Source: Urechis unicinctus
Lineage: Eukaryota > Annelida > Polychaeta > Xenopneusta > Urechidae
Direction: 5' to 3'
NCBI GenBank assembly: GCA_034190875.2
Contig: JAXDRA010000131.1
Span: forward strand, 1-64,000
Length of the DNA stretch: 64,000 bases
Both the position numbers and the translations under genes were made by a program. How positions within the stretch are numbered: the stretch's first letter is position 1; each line of letters begins with the position of its first letter. Positions 1 through 12,559 of this stretch are shown piece by piece. The notes under the pieces were generated by a model, which was not told the origin of the DNA, made no database searches, and was given only the letters and a program-made list of their open reading frames with translations.

Positions 1-1380
1 TTGCGCGCATACGGAAATAAACGCACGCATACAAAAACGCACGCATACGTACATATATGCAAATATACGAACAAATACGCATGTAGATGCACAAACATGT
101 AATTATTAGCACGCATACGGAAATAAACGCACGCATACAAAAACGTACGCATACGTACATATATGCAAATATACGAACAAATACGCACTAAGATGTAAGT
201 ATTTTGCAAGCATACGGAAATAAACGCACACATACAAAAACGAACGCATGCGTACATATATGCAAATATACGAACAAATACGCATGTAGATGCACAAAGA
301 TGTTAGCATTCGCACGCATACGGAAATTAACGCACGCATACGCACGATTACAAAATGCAATAATACGTACATTTAAGTCCTTATAGGCACGTACACGTAC
401 GAAAAGCACCTATACATGAGCATAAGGATATATACGCACGTATACGTATGTACAAAGCTGTTAAATCCGCACGTATGCGTATGTGCAATACCGAAATATC
501 CGCAAATATACGAAGAAGCAAGTATTTGCTCGCATACGGAAATAAACGCACGCATACGGAAATAAACGCACGCATACAAAAAACGTACGCATACGTACAT
601 ATATGCAAATATACGAACAAATACGCACTAAGATGTAAGTATTTGCAAGCATACGGAAATAAACGCACGCATACAAAAACGTACGCATACGTACATATAT
701 GCAAATATACGAACAAATACGCATGTAGATGCACAAAGATGTAAGTATTTGCACGCATACGGTAATAAACGCACGCATACGCAAGAGTACGAAAACGCAC
801 TTATGTGCACATTTAATTCCGTATAGGCACGATCACGAAAGAAAAGGCACCTTTACGTAAGTATACGGATATATATGCACGTATATGTATGTACAATACG
901 GTTAAATCCGCACGTTAACGTATGTACAAATCAGAAATATCCGCACATATACGAAGAAGAAAGTATTAGCACGCATACGGAAATAACCGCACGCATACAA
1001 AAACGTACGTTTACGTACATATATGCAAATATACGAACAAATACGAATGTAGATGCACAAACATGTAAGTATTTGCACGCATACGGAAATAACCGCACGC
1101 ATACAAAAACGTACGCATACGTATATATATGCAAATATACGAACAAATACGCATGTAGATGCACAAACATGTAAGTATTAGCACGCATACGGTAATAAAC
1201 GCAAGCATACAAAAAACGTACGTATACGTATATATATGCAAATATACGAACAAATACGCATGTAGATGTACAAAGATGTAAGTATTTGCACGCATGCGGT
1301 AATAAACGCACGCATACGCACGAGTACGAAAACGCATTTATGTGCACATTTAATTCCATATAGGCACGATCACTAACGAG
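1..1380 (+). repeat. Partial 3.4-kb-type HOR
   Basis: Begins inside an S. Beta L anchors at 417, alpha at about 857 and the next alpha at 1394 give spacings of 440 and 537 bp, and the 116-bp S variant follows the beta L. The same order, spacing and variant set occurs at 27514, 27956 and 28490, an offset of about 27.1 kb. The segment therefore belongs to the HOR family that dominates 23.6-34.2 kb. Confidence 0.75.
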
Positions 1381-2692
1381 CAGGCACCTATACGTGAGTA
1401 TACGGATATATATGCACGTATATCTATGTACAATACGGTTAAATCCGCACGTAAACGTATGTACAAATCAGAAATATCCGCACATATACGAAGAAGAAAG
1501 TATTAGCACGCATACGGAAATAAACGCACACATACAAAAACGTACGCCTGCGTACATATATGCAAATATACGAACAAATACTCATGTAGATGCACAAAGA
1601 TGTTAGCATTGGCACGCATACGGAAATTAACGCACGCATACAAAAACGTACGCATGCGTACATATTTGCAAATATACGAACAAATACGCATGTAGATGCA
1701 CAAAGATGTTAGCATTCGCACGCATACGGAAATAAACGCACGCATACGCACGATTACAAAATGCAATAATATGCACATTTAAGTCCTTATAGGCACGTAC
1801 ACGTACGAAAAGCACCTATACATGAGCATACGATATATACGCACGTATGCGTATGTACAAAGCTGTTAAATCCGCACGTATGCGTATGTGCAATACCGAA
1901 ATATCCGCAAATATACGAAGAAGCAAGTATTTGCGCGCATACGGAAATAAACGCACGCATACGGAAATAAACGCACGCATACAAAAACGTACGCATACGT
2001 ACATATATGCAAATATACGAACAAATACGCACTAAGATGTAAGTATTTGCAAGCATACGGAAATAAACGCACGCATACAAAAACGTACGCATACGTACAT
2101 ATATGCAAATATACGAACAAATACGCATGTAGATGCACAAAGATGTAAGTATTTGCACGCATACGGTAATAAACGCACGCATACGCAAGAGTACGAAAAC
2201 GCACTTATGTGCACATTTAATTCCGTATAGGCACGATCACGAAAGAAAAGGCACCTTTACGTAAGTATACGGATATATATGCACGTATATGTATGTACAA
2301 TACGGTTAAATCCGCACGTTAACGTATGTACAAATCAGAAATATCCGCACATATACGAAGAAGAGAAAGTATTAGCACGCATACGGAAATAACCGCACGC
2401 ATACAAAAACGTACGTTTACGTACATATATGCAAATATACGAACAAATACGCATGTAGATGTACAAACATGTAAGTATTTGCACGCATACGGAAATAAAC
2501 GCACGCATACAAAAACGTACGCATACGTATAAATATGCAAATATACGAACAAATACGCATGTAGATGCACAAACATGCAAGTATTTGGACGCAAACGGTA
2601 ATAAACGCACGCATACGCACAAGTACGAATACGCACTTATGTGCACATATAATTCCGTATAGGCACGACCACGAACGAAAAGGCACCTATAC
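1381..2692 (+). repeat. Transition between HOR types
   Basis: Alpha (1394), beta (about 1824) and alpha (about 2262) units of 430-440 bp. The alpha-beta pair resembles the first two units of the 2.16-kb HOR, while the alpha at 2262 is the TTTACGTAAG type found later in that HOR, skipping one alpha unit. It reads as an irregular leading edge of the 2.16-kb array. Confidence 0.75.
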
Positions 2693-4844
2693 GTGAGTAT
2701 ACGGATATATACGCACGTATATGTATGTACAATACGGTTAAATCCGCACGTGAACGTATGGACAAATCAGAAATATCCGCACATATACGAAGAAGCAAGT
2801 ATTAGCACGCATACGGAAATAACCGCACGCATACAAAAACGAACGTATACGTGCATATATGCAAATATACGAACAAATACGCATGTAGATGCACAAACAT
2901 GTAAGTATTTGCACGCATACGGAAATAAACGCACGCATACAAAAACGTACGCATACGTATATATATGCAAATATACGAACAAATACGCATGTAGATGCAC
3001 AAACATGTAAGTATTAGCACGCATACGGTAATAAACGCACGCATACGCTCGAGTACGAATACGCACTTATGTGCACATTTAATTCCGTATAGGCACGATC
3101 ACGAAAGAAAAGGCACCTTTACGTAAGTATACGGATATATATGCACGTATATGTATGTACAATACGGTTAAATCCGCACGTTAACGTATGTACAAATCAG
3201 AAATATCCGCACATATACGAAGAAGAAAGTATTAGCACGCATACGGAAATAACCGCACGCATACAAAAACGTACGTTTACGTACATATATGCAAATATAC
3301 GAACAAATACGCATGTAGATGTACAAACATGTAAGTATTTGCACGCATACGGAAATAAACGCACGCATACAAAAACGTACGCATACGTATAAATATGCAA
3401 ATATACGAACAAATATGCATGTAGATGCACAAACATGCAAGTATTTGGACGCATACGGTAATAAACGCACGCATACGCACAAGTACGAATACGCACTTAT
3501 GTGCACATATAATTCCGTATAGGCACGACCACGAACGAAAAGGCACCTATACGTGAGTATACGGATATATACGCACGTATATGTATGTACAATACGGTTA
3601 AATCCGCACGTGAACGTATGGACAAATCAGAAATATCCGCACATATACGAAGAAGCAAGTATTAGCACGCATACGGAAATAACCGCACGCATACAAAAAC
3701 GAACGTATACGTGCATATATGCAAATATACGAACAAATACGCATGTAGATGCACAAACATGTAAGTATTTGCACACGCATACGGAAATAAACGCACGCAT
3801 ACAAAAACGTACGCATACGTATATATATGCAAATATACGAACAAATACGCATGTAGATGCACAAACATGTAAGTATTAGCACGCATACGGTAATAAACGC
3901 ACGCATACGCTCGAGTACGAATACGCACTTATGTGCACATTTAATTCCGTATAGGCACGATCACGAAAGAAAAGGCACCTTTACGTAAGTATACGGATAT
4001 ATATGCACGTATATGTATGTACAATACGGTTAAATCCGCACGTTAACGTATGTACAAATCAGAAATATCCGCACATATACGAAGAAGAAAGTATTAGCAC
4101 GCATACGGAAATAACCGCACGCATACAAAAACGTACGTTTACGTACATATATGCAAATATACGAACAAATACGCATGTAGATGTACAAACATGTAAGTAT
4201 TTGCACGCATACGGAAATAAACGCACGCATACAAAAACGTACGCATACGTATAAATATGCAAATATACGAACAAATACGCATGTAGATGCACAAACATGC
4301 AAGTATTTGGACGCATACGGTAATAAACGCACGCATACGCACAAGTACGAATACGCACTTATGTGCACATTTAATTCCGTATAGGCACGACCACGAATGA
4401 CAAGGCACCTATACGTGAGTAAACGGATATATACGCACGTATATGTATGTACAATACGGTTAAATCCGCACGTGAACGTATGGACAAATCAGAAATATCC
4501 GCACATATAGGAAGAAGCAAGTATTAGCAGGCATACGGAAATAACCGCACGCATACAAAAACGAACGTATACGTGCATATATGCAAATATACGAACAAAT
4601 ACGCATGTAGATGCACAAACATGTAAGTATTTGCACGCATACGGAAATAAACGCACGCATACAAAAACGTACGCATACGTATATATATGCAAATATACGA
4701 ACAAATACGCATGTAGATGCACAAAGATGTAAGTATTTGCACGCATACGGTAATAAACGCACGCATACGCACGAGTACGAAAACGCATTTATGTGCACAT
4801 TTAATTCCATATAGGCACGATCACTAACGAGCAGGCACCTATAC
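2693..4844 (+). repeat. First 2.15-kb block with nested 860-bp alpha dimer
   Basis: Five alpha units with anchors near 2693, 3123, 3553, 3985 and 4415. Units alternate between a GTGAGTATACGG type and a TTTACGTAAG type, so 2693-3552 and 3553-4414 are two copies of the same 860-bp dimer. This block has no beta unit, unlike the following HOR copies, although its total length is nearly the same (2152 bp). Confidence 0.85.
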
Positions 4845-5385
4845 GTGAGTATACGGATATATATGCACGTATATGTATGTACAATACGGTTAAATCCGCA
4901 CGTGAACGTATGTACAAATCAGAAATATCCGCACATATACGATGAAGAAAGTATTAGCACGCATACGGAAATAAACGCACACATACAAAAACGTACGCCT
5001 GCGTACATATATGCAAATATACGAACAAATACGCATGTAGATGCACAAAGATGTTAGCATTGGCACGCATACGGAAATTAACGCACGCATACAAAAACGT
5101 ACGCATGCGTACATATTTGCAAATATACGAACAAATACGCATGTAGATGCACAAAGATGTTAGCATTCGCACGCATACGGAAAATAAACGCACGCATACG
5201 CACGATTACAAAATGCAATAATATGCACATTTAAGTCCTTATAGGCACGTACACGTACGAAAAGCACCTATACATGAGCATAACGATATATACGCACGTA
5301 TGCGTATGTACAAAGCTGTTAAATCCGCACGTATGCGTATGTGCAATACCGAAATATCCGCAAATATACGAAGAAGCAAGTATTT

Positions 5386-5501
5386 GCGCGCATACGGAAA
5401 TAAACGCACGCATACGGAAATAAACGCACGCATACAAAAACGTACGCATACGTACATATATGCAAATATACGAACAAATACGCACTAAGATGTAAGTATT
5501 T
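5386..5501 (+). repeat. S module, 116-bp variant with duplicated 20-bp block
   Basis: The first two decamers of S (GCACGCATAC and GGAAATAAAC) occur twice in a row, adding 20 bp, and the module also carries the 10-bp loss of the 96-bp variant, giving 106+20-10=116 bp. It follows beta L modules that start with GCGCGC or GCTCGC. The same structure is present near 540, 1940, 7550, 9710, 24220, 27640 and 31070, so it was fixed before the HOR copies spread. Confidence 0.9.
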
Positions 5502-5931
5502 GCAAGCATACGGAAATAAACGCACGCATACAAAAACGTACGCATACGTACATATATGCAAATATACGAACAAATACGCATGTAGATGCACAAACATGTA
5601 AGTATTTGCACGCATACGGTAATAAACGCACGCATACGCACGAGTAAGAAAACGCACTTATGTGCACATTTAATTCCGTATAGGCACTATCACGAACGAA
5701 AAGGCACCTATACGTGAGTATACGGATATATATGCACGTATATGTATGTACAATACGGTTAAATCCGCACGTGAACGTATGGACAAATCAGAAATATCCG
5801 CACATATACGAAGAAGCAAGTATTAGCACGCATACGGAAATAACCGCACGCATACAAAAACGAACGTATACGTGCATATATGCAAATATACGAACAAATA
5901 CGCATGTAGATGCACAAACATGTAAGTATTT

Positions 5932-6037
5932 GCACGCATACGGAAATAAACGCACGCATACAAAAACGTACGCATACGTATATATATGCAAATATACGAA
6001 CAAATACGCATGTAGATGCACAAACATGTAAGTATTA
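5932..6037 (+). repeat. Short module S, 106-bp exemplar
   Basis: One complete S module, measured from GCACGC to the next GCACGC. It splits into ten blocks of about 10 bp plus one 6-bp block: for example GCACGCATAC, GGAAATAAAC, a second GCACGCATAC, the short AAAAAC, GTACGCATAC, then GCAAATATAC, GAACAAATAC and GTAAGTATT plus T or A. Variable positions between modules include GTACATATAT or GTATATATAT in the middle, CAAACATG or CAAAGATG near the end, and TATTT or TATTA at the last base. S is the commonest module in the window and forms the S-S pairs between L modules. Confidence 0.95.
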
Positions 6038-6255
6038 GCACGCATACGGTAATAAACGCACGCATACGCTCGAGTACGAATACGCACTTATGTGCACATT
6101 TAATTCCGTATAGGCACGATCACGAAAGAAAAGGCACCTTTACGTAAGTATACGGATATATATGCACGTATATGTATGTACAATACGGTTAAATCCGCAC
6201 GTTAACGTATGTACAAATCAGAAATATCCGCACATATACGAAGAAGAAAGTATTA
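6038..6255 (+). repeat. Long module L, alpha class, 218-bp exemplar
   Basis: L starts like S for about 30 bp (with GGTAATAAAC for GGAAATAAAC) and then departs. Diagnostic alpha marks are TTAATTCCGTATAGGCACGA, GTGAGTATACGG or GTAAGTATACGG, ACAATACGGTTAAATCCGC and AAATCAGAAATATCCGCAC. It contains the perfect palindrome ATGTGCACAT (6090-6099) and ends in GAAGAAGAAAGTATT or GAAGAAGCAAGTATT. The last 78 bp, from GTACAATACGG, resemble a shortened S, so L may be a fused and diverged pair of S-like monomers (inference). Alpha is the commonest L class. Confidence 0.93.
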
Positions 6256-7003
6256 GCACGCATACGGAAATAACCGCACGCATACAAAAACGTACGTTTA
6301 CGTACATATATGCAAATATACGAACAAATACGCATGTAGATGTACAAACATGTAAGTATTTGCACGCATACGGAAATAAACGCACGCATACAAAAACGTA
6401 CGCATACGTATAAATATGCAAATATACGAACAAATACGCATGTAGATGCACAAACATGCAAGTATTTGGACGCATACGGTAATAAACGCACGCATACGCA
6501 CAAGTACGAATACGCACTTATGTGCACATTTAATTCCGTATAGGCACGACCACGAACGAAAAGGCACCTATACGTGAGTAAACGGATATATACGCACGTA
6601 TATGTATGTACAATACGGTTAAATCCGCACGTGAACGTATGGACAAATCAGAAATATCCGCACATATAGGAAGAAGCAAGTATTAGCACGCATACGGAAA
6701 TAACCGCACGCATACAAAAACGAACGTATACGTGCATATATGCAAATATACGAACAAATACGCATGTAGATGCACAAACATGTAAGTATTTGCACGCATA
6801 CGGAAATAAACGCACGCATACAAAAACGTACGCATACGTATATATATGCAAATATACGAACAAATACGCATGTAGATGCACAAAGATGTAAGTATTTGCA
6901 CGCATACGGTAATAAACGCACGCATACGCACGAGTACGAAAACGCATTTATGTGCACATTTAATTCCATATAGGCACGATCACTAACGAGCAGGCACCTA
7001 TAC

Positions 7004-9162
7004 GTGAGTATACGGATATATATGCACGTATATGTATGTACAATACGGTTAAATCCGCACGTGAACGTATGTACAAATCAGAAATATCCGCACATATACG
7101 ATGAAGAAAGTATTAGCACGCATACGGAAATAAAACGCACACATACAAAAACGTACGCCTGCGTACATATATGCAAATATACGAACAAATACGCATGTAG
7201 ATGCACAAAGATGTTAGCATTGGCACGCATACGGAAATTAACGCACGCATACAAAAACGTACGCATGCGTACATATTTGCAAATATACGAACAAATACGC
7301 ATGTAGATGCACAAAGATGTTAGCATTCGCACGCATACGGAAATAAACGCACGCATACGCACGATTACAAAATGCAATAATATGCACATTTAAGTCCTTA
7401 TAGGCACGTACACGTACGAAAAGCACCTATACATGAGCATAACGATATATACGCACGTATGCGTATGTACAAAGCTGTTAAATCCGCACGTATGCGTATG
7501 TGCAATACCGAAATATCCTCAAATATACGAAGAAGCAAGTATTTGCGCGCATACGGAAATAAACGCACGCATACGGAAATAAACGCACGCATACAAAAAC
7601 GTACGCATACGTACATATATGCAAATATACGAACAAATACGCACTAAGATGTAAGTATTTGCAAGCATACGGAAATAAACGCACGCATACAAAAACGTAC
7701 GCATACGTACATATATGCAAATATACGAACAAATACGCATGTAGATGCACAAACATGTAAGTATTTGCACGCATACGGTAATAAACGCACGCATACGCAC
7801 GAGTAAGAAAACGCACTTATGTGCACATTTAATTCCGTATAGGCACTATCACGAACGAAAAGGCACCTATAAGTGAGTATACGGATATATATGCACGTAT
7901 ATGTATGTACAATACGGTTAAATCCGCACGTGAACGTATGGACAAATCAGAAATATCCGCACATATACGAAGAAGCAAGTATTAGCACGCATACGGAAAT
8001 AACCGCACGCATACAAAAACGAACGTATACGTGCATATATGCAAATATACGAACAAATACGCATGTAGATGCACAAACATGTAAGTATTTGCACGCATAC
8101 GGAAATAAACGCACGCATACAAAAACGTACGCATACGTATATATATGCAAATATACGAACAAATACGCATGTAGATGCACAAACATGTAAGTATTAGCAC
8201 GCATACGGTAATAAACGCACGCATACGCTCGAGTACGAATACGCACTTATGTGCACATTTAATTCCGTATAGGCACGATCACGAAAGAAAAGGCACCTTT
8301 ACGTAAGTATACGGATATATATGCACGTATATGTATGTACAATACGGTTAAATCCGCACGTTAACGTATGTACAAATCAGAAATATCCGCACATATACGA
8401 AGAAGAAAGTATTAGCACGCATACGGAAATAACCGCACGCATACAAAAACGTACGTTTACGTACATATATGCAAATATACGAACAAATACGCATGTAGAT
8501 GTACAAACATGTAAGTATTTGCACGCATACGGAAATAAACGCACGCATACAAAAACGTACGCATACGTATAAATATGCAAATATACGAACAAATACGCAT
8601 GTAGATGCACAAACATGCAAGTATTTGGACGCATACGGTAATAAACGCACGCATACGCACAAGTACGAATACGCACTTATGTGCACATTTAATTCCGTAT
8701 AGGCACGACCACGAACGAAAAGGCACCTATACGTGAGTAAACGGATATATACGCACGTATATGTATGTACAATACGGTTAAATCCGCACGTGAACGTATG
8801 GACAAATCAGAAATATCCGCACATATAGGAAGAAGCAAGTATTAGCACGCATACGGAAATAACCGCACGCATACAAAAACGAACGTATACGTGCATATAT
8901 GCAAATATACGAACAAATACGCATGTAGATGCACAAACATGTAAGTATTTGCACGCATACGGAAATAAACGCACGCATACAAAAACGTACGCATACGTAT
9001 ATATATGCAAATATACGAACAAATACGCATGTAGATGCACAAAGATGTAAGTATTTGCACGCATACGGTAATAAACGCACGCATACGCACGAGTACGAAA
9101 ACGCATTTATGTGCACATTTAATTCCATATAGGCACGATCACTAACGAGCAGGCACCTATAC
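7004..9162 (+). repeat. 2.16-kb HOR, copy 2
   Basis: Same five-unit order as the copy before it, with anchors 7004, about 7434, 7873, about 8303 and about 8734; offset 2159 bp. A private change is seen at about 7518 (ATATCCTCAAAT for ATATCCGCAAAT) and one extra A occurs near 7133. Near-identity over more than 2 kb shows recent amplification or efficient homogenisation. Confidence 0.93.
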
Positions 9163-11322
9163 GTGAGTATACGGATATATATGCACGTATATGTATGTAC
9201 AATACGGTTAAATCCGCACGTGAACGTATGTACAAATCAGAAATATCCGCACATATACGATGAAGAAAGTATTAGCACGCATACGGAAATAAACGCACAC
9301 ATACAAAAACGTACGCCTGCGTACATATATGCAAATATACGAACAAATACGCATGTAGATGCACAAAGATGTTAGCATTGGCACGCATACGGAAATTAAC
9401 GCACGCATACAAAAACGTACGCATGCGTACATATTTGCAAATATACGAACAAATACGCATGTAGATGCACAAAGATGTTAGCATTCGCACGCATACGGAA
9501 ATAAACGCACGCATACGCACGATTACAAAATGCAATAATATGCACATTTAAGTCCTTATAGGCACGTACACGTACGAAAAGCACCTATACATGAGCATAA
9601 CGATATATACGCACGTATGCGTATGTACAAAGCTGTTAAATCCGCACGTATGCGTATGTGCAATACCGAAATATCCGCAAATATACGAAGAAGCAAGTAT
9701 TTGCGCGCATACGGAAATAAACGCACGCATACGGAAATAAACGCACGCATACAAAAACGTACGCATACGTACATATATGCAAATATACGAACAAATACGC
9801 ACTAAGATGTAAGTATTTGCAAGCATACGGAAATAAACGCACGCATACAAAAACGTACGCATACGTACATATATGCAAATATACGAACAAATACGCATGT
9901 AGATGCACAAACATGTAAGTATTTGCACGCATACGGTAATAAACGCACGCATACGCACGAGTAAGAAAACGCACTTATGTGCACATTTAATTCCGTATAG
10001 GCACTATCACGAACGAAAAGGCACCTATACGTGAGTATACGGATATATATGCACGTATATGTATGTACAATACGGTTAAATCCGCACGTGAACGTATGGA
10101 CAAATCAGAAATATCCGCACATATACGAAGAAGCAAGTATTAGCACGCATACGGAAATAACCGCACGCATACAAAAACGAACGTATACGTGCATATATGC
10201 AAATATACGAACAAATACGCATGTAGATGCACAAACATGTAAGTATTTGCACGCATACGGAAATAAACGCACGCATACAAAAACGTACGCATACGTATAT
10301 ATATGCAAATATACGAACAAATACGCATGTAGATGCACAAACATGTAAGTATTAGCACGCATACGGTAATAAACGCACGCATACGCTCGAGTACGAATAC
10401 GCACTTATGTGCACATTTAATTCCGTATAGGCACGATCACGAAAGAAAAGGCACCTTTACGTAAGTATACGGATATATATGCACGTATATGTATGTACAA
10501 TACGGTTAAATCCGCACGTTAACGTATGTACAAATCAGAAATATCCGCACATATACGAAGAAGAAAGTAATAGCACGCATACGGAAATAACCGCACGCAT
10601 ACAAAAACGTACGTTTACGTACATATATGCAAATATACGAACAAATACGCATGTAGATGTACAAACATGTAAGTATTTGCACGCATACGGAAATAAACGC
10701 ACGCATACAAAAAACGTACGCATACGTATAAATATGCAAATATACGAACAAATACGCATGTAGATGCACAAAACATGCAAGTATTTGGACGCATACGGTA
10801 ATAAACGCACGCATACGCACAAGTACGAATACGCACTTATGTGCACATTTAATTCCGTATAGGCACGACCACGAACGAAAAGGCACCTATACGTGAGTAA
10901 ACGGATATATACGCACGTATATGTATGTACAATACGGTTAAATCCGCACGTGAACGTATGGACAAATCAGAAATATCCGCACATATAGGAAGAAGCAAGT
11001 ATTAGCACGCATACGGAAATAACCGCACGCATACAAAAACGAACGTATACGTGCATATATGCAAATATACGAACAAATACGCATGTAGATGCACAAACAT
11101 GTAAGTATTTGCACGCATACGGAAATAAACGCACGCATACAAAAACGTACGCATACGTATATATATGCAAATATACGAACAAATACTCATGTAGATGCAC
11201 AAAGATGTAAGTATTTGCACGCATACGGTAATAAACGCACGCATACGCACGAGTACGAAAACGCATTTATGTGCACATTTAATTCCATATAGGCACGATC
11301 ACTAACGAGCAGGCACCTATAC
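9163..11322 (+). repeat. 2.16-kb HOR, copy 3
   Basis: Anchors 9163, about 9592, 10031, about 10461 and about 10893; offset 2158-2160 bp from copy 2. Extra A residues appear near 10709 and 10771 and a T-to-A change near 10570. A fourth copy begins at 11323 with the same alpha unit but jumps to a beta L after a single S. Confidence 0.92.
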
Positions 11323-12559
11323 GTGAGTATACGGATATATATGCACGTATATGTATGTACAATACGGTTAAATCCGCACGTGAACGTATGTACAAATCAG
11401 AAATATCCGCACATATACGATGAAGAAAGTATTAGCACGCATACGGAAATAAACGCACACATACAAAAACGTACGCCTGCGTACATATATGCAAATATAC
11501 GAACAAATACGCATGTAGATGCACAAAGATGTTAGCATTGGCACGCATACGGAAATTAACGCACGCATACGCACGATTACAAAATGCAATAATACGCACA
11601 TTTAAGTCCTTATAGGCACGTACACGTACGAAAAGCACCTATACATGAGCATAAGGATATATACGCTCGTATACGTATGTACAAAGCTGTTAAATCCGCA
11701 CGTATGCGTATGTGCAATCCCGAAATATCCGCAAATATACGAAGAAGCAAGTATTTGCGCGCATACGGAAATAAACGCACGCATACAAAAACGCACGCAT
11801 ACGTACATATATGCAAATATACGAACAAATACGCATGTAGATGCACAAACATGTACTTATTAGCACGCATACGGAAATAAACGCACGCATACAAAAACGT
11901 ACGCATACGTACATATATGCAAATATACGAACAAATACGCACTAAGATGTAAGTATTTGCAAGCATACGGAAATAAACGCACGCATACAAAAACGTACGC
12001 ATACGTACATATATGCAAATATACGAACAAATACGCATGTAGATGCACAAAGATGTAAGTATTTGCACGCATACGGTAATAAACGCACGCATACGCAAGA
12101 GTACGAAAACGCACTTATGTGCACATTTAATTCCGTATAGGCACGATCACGAACGAAAAGGCACCTATACGTGAGTATACGGATATATATGCACGTATAT
12201 GTATGTACAATACGGTTAAATCCGCACGTGAACGTATGGACTAATCAGAAATATCCGCACATATACGAAGAAGAAAGTATTAGCACGCATACGGAAATAA
12301 ACGCACGCATACAAAAACGTACGCATACGTACATATATGCAAATATACGAACAAATACGCATGTAGATGCACAAAGATGTAAGTATTTGCACGCATACGG
12401 TAATAAACGCACGCATACGCAAGAGTACGAAAACTCACTTATGTGCACATTTAATTTCGTATAGGCACGATCACGAACGAAAAGGCACCTATACGTGAGT
12501 ATACGAATACATATGCACGTATATGTATGTACAATACGGTTAAATCCGCACGTGAACGT
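11323..12559 (+). repeat. Transition after the 2.16-kb HOR
   Basis: Alpha 11323 and beta 11645 are only 322 bp apart (L plus one S), then alpha 12171 and alpha 12500. Modules remain clean and canonical up to about 12550. The alpha near 12500 has the GTATACGAATACATATGC variant also seen at about 39205 and 45850, linking this edge to the 6.65-kb duplicated segment. Confidence 0.8.

Larger units (their letters stand above)
4845..7003 (+). repeat. 2.16-kb HOR, copy 1
   Basis: Five units: alpha 4845, beta about 5275, alpha 5714, alpha about 6144, alpha about 6575. Four are close to 430 bp (L218+S106+S106) and the beta unit is about 440 bp because of its 116-bp S. Differences from copy 2 are few and mostly single bases, for example an extra A in the S-like head of the beta L near 5180. 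Confidence 0.93.

Noticed and set aside
2693-3010. Recurring + strand frame of about 105 codons starting in alpha L
   Set aside because: It repeats wherever L-S-S occurs and ends at the module stop (TAA in GTAAGTATT). It is a translation of the satellite with no domain; synonymous bias cannot be shown by eye.
5714-6143. Promoter-like TATATAT and TATA-rich steps in L
   Set aside because: They are part of the alternating tract in every module, with no gene downstream and no other promoter element.
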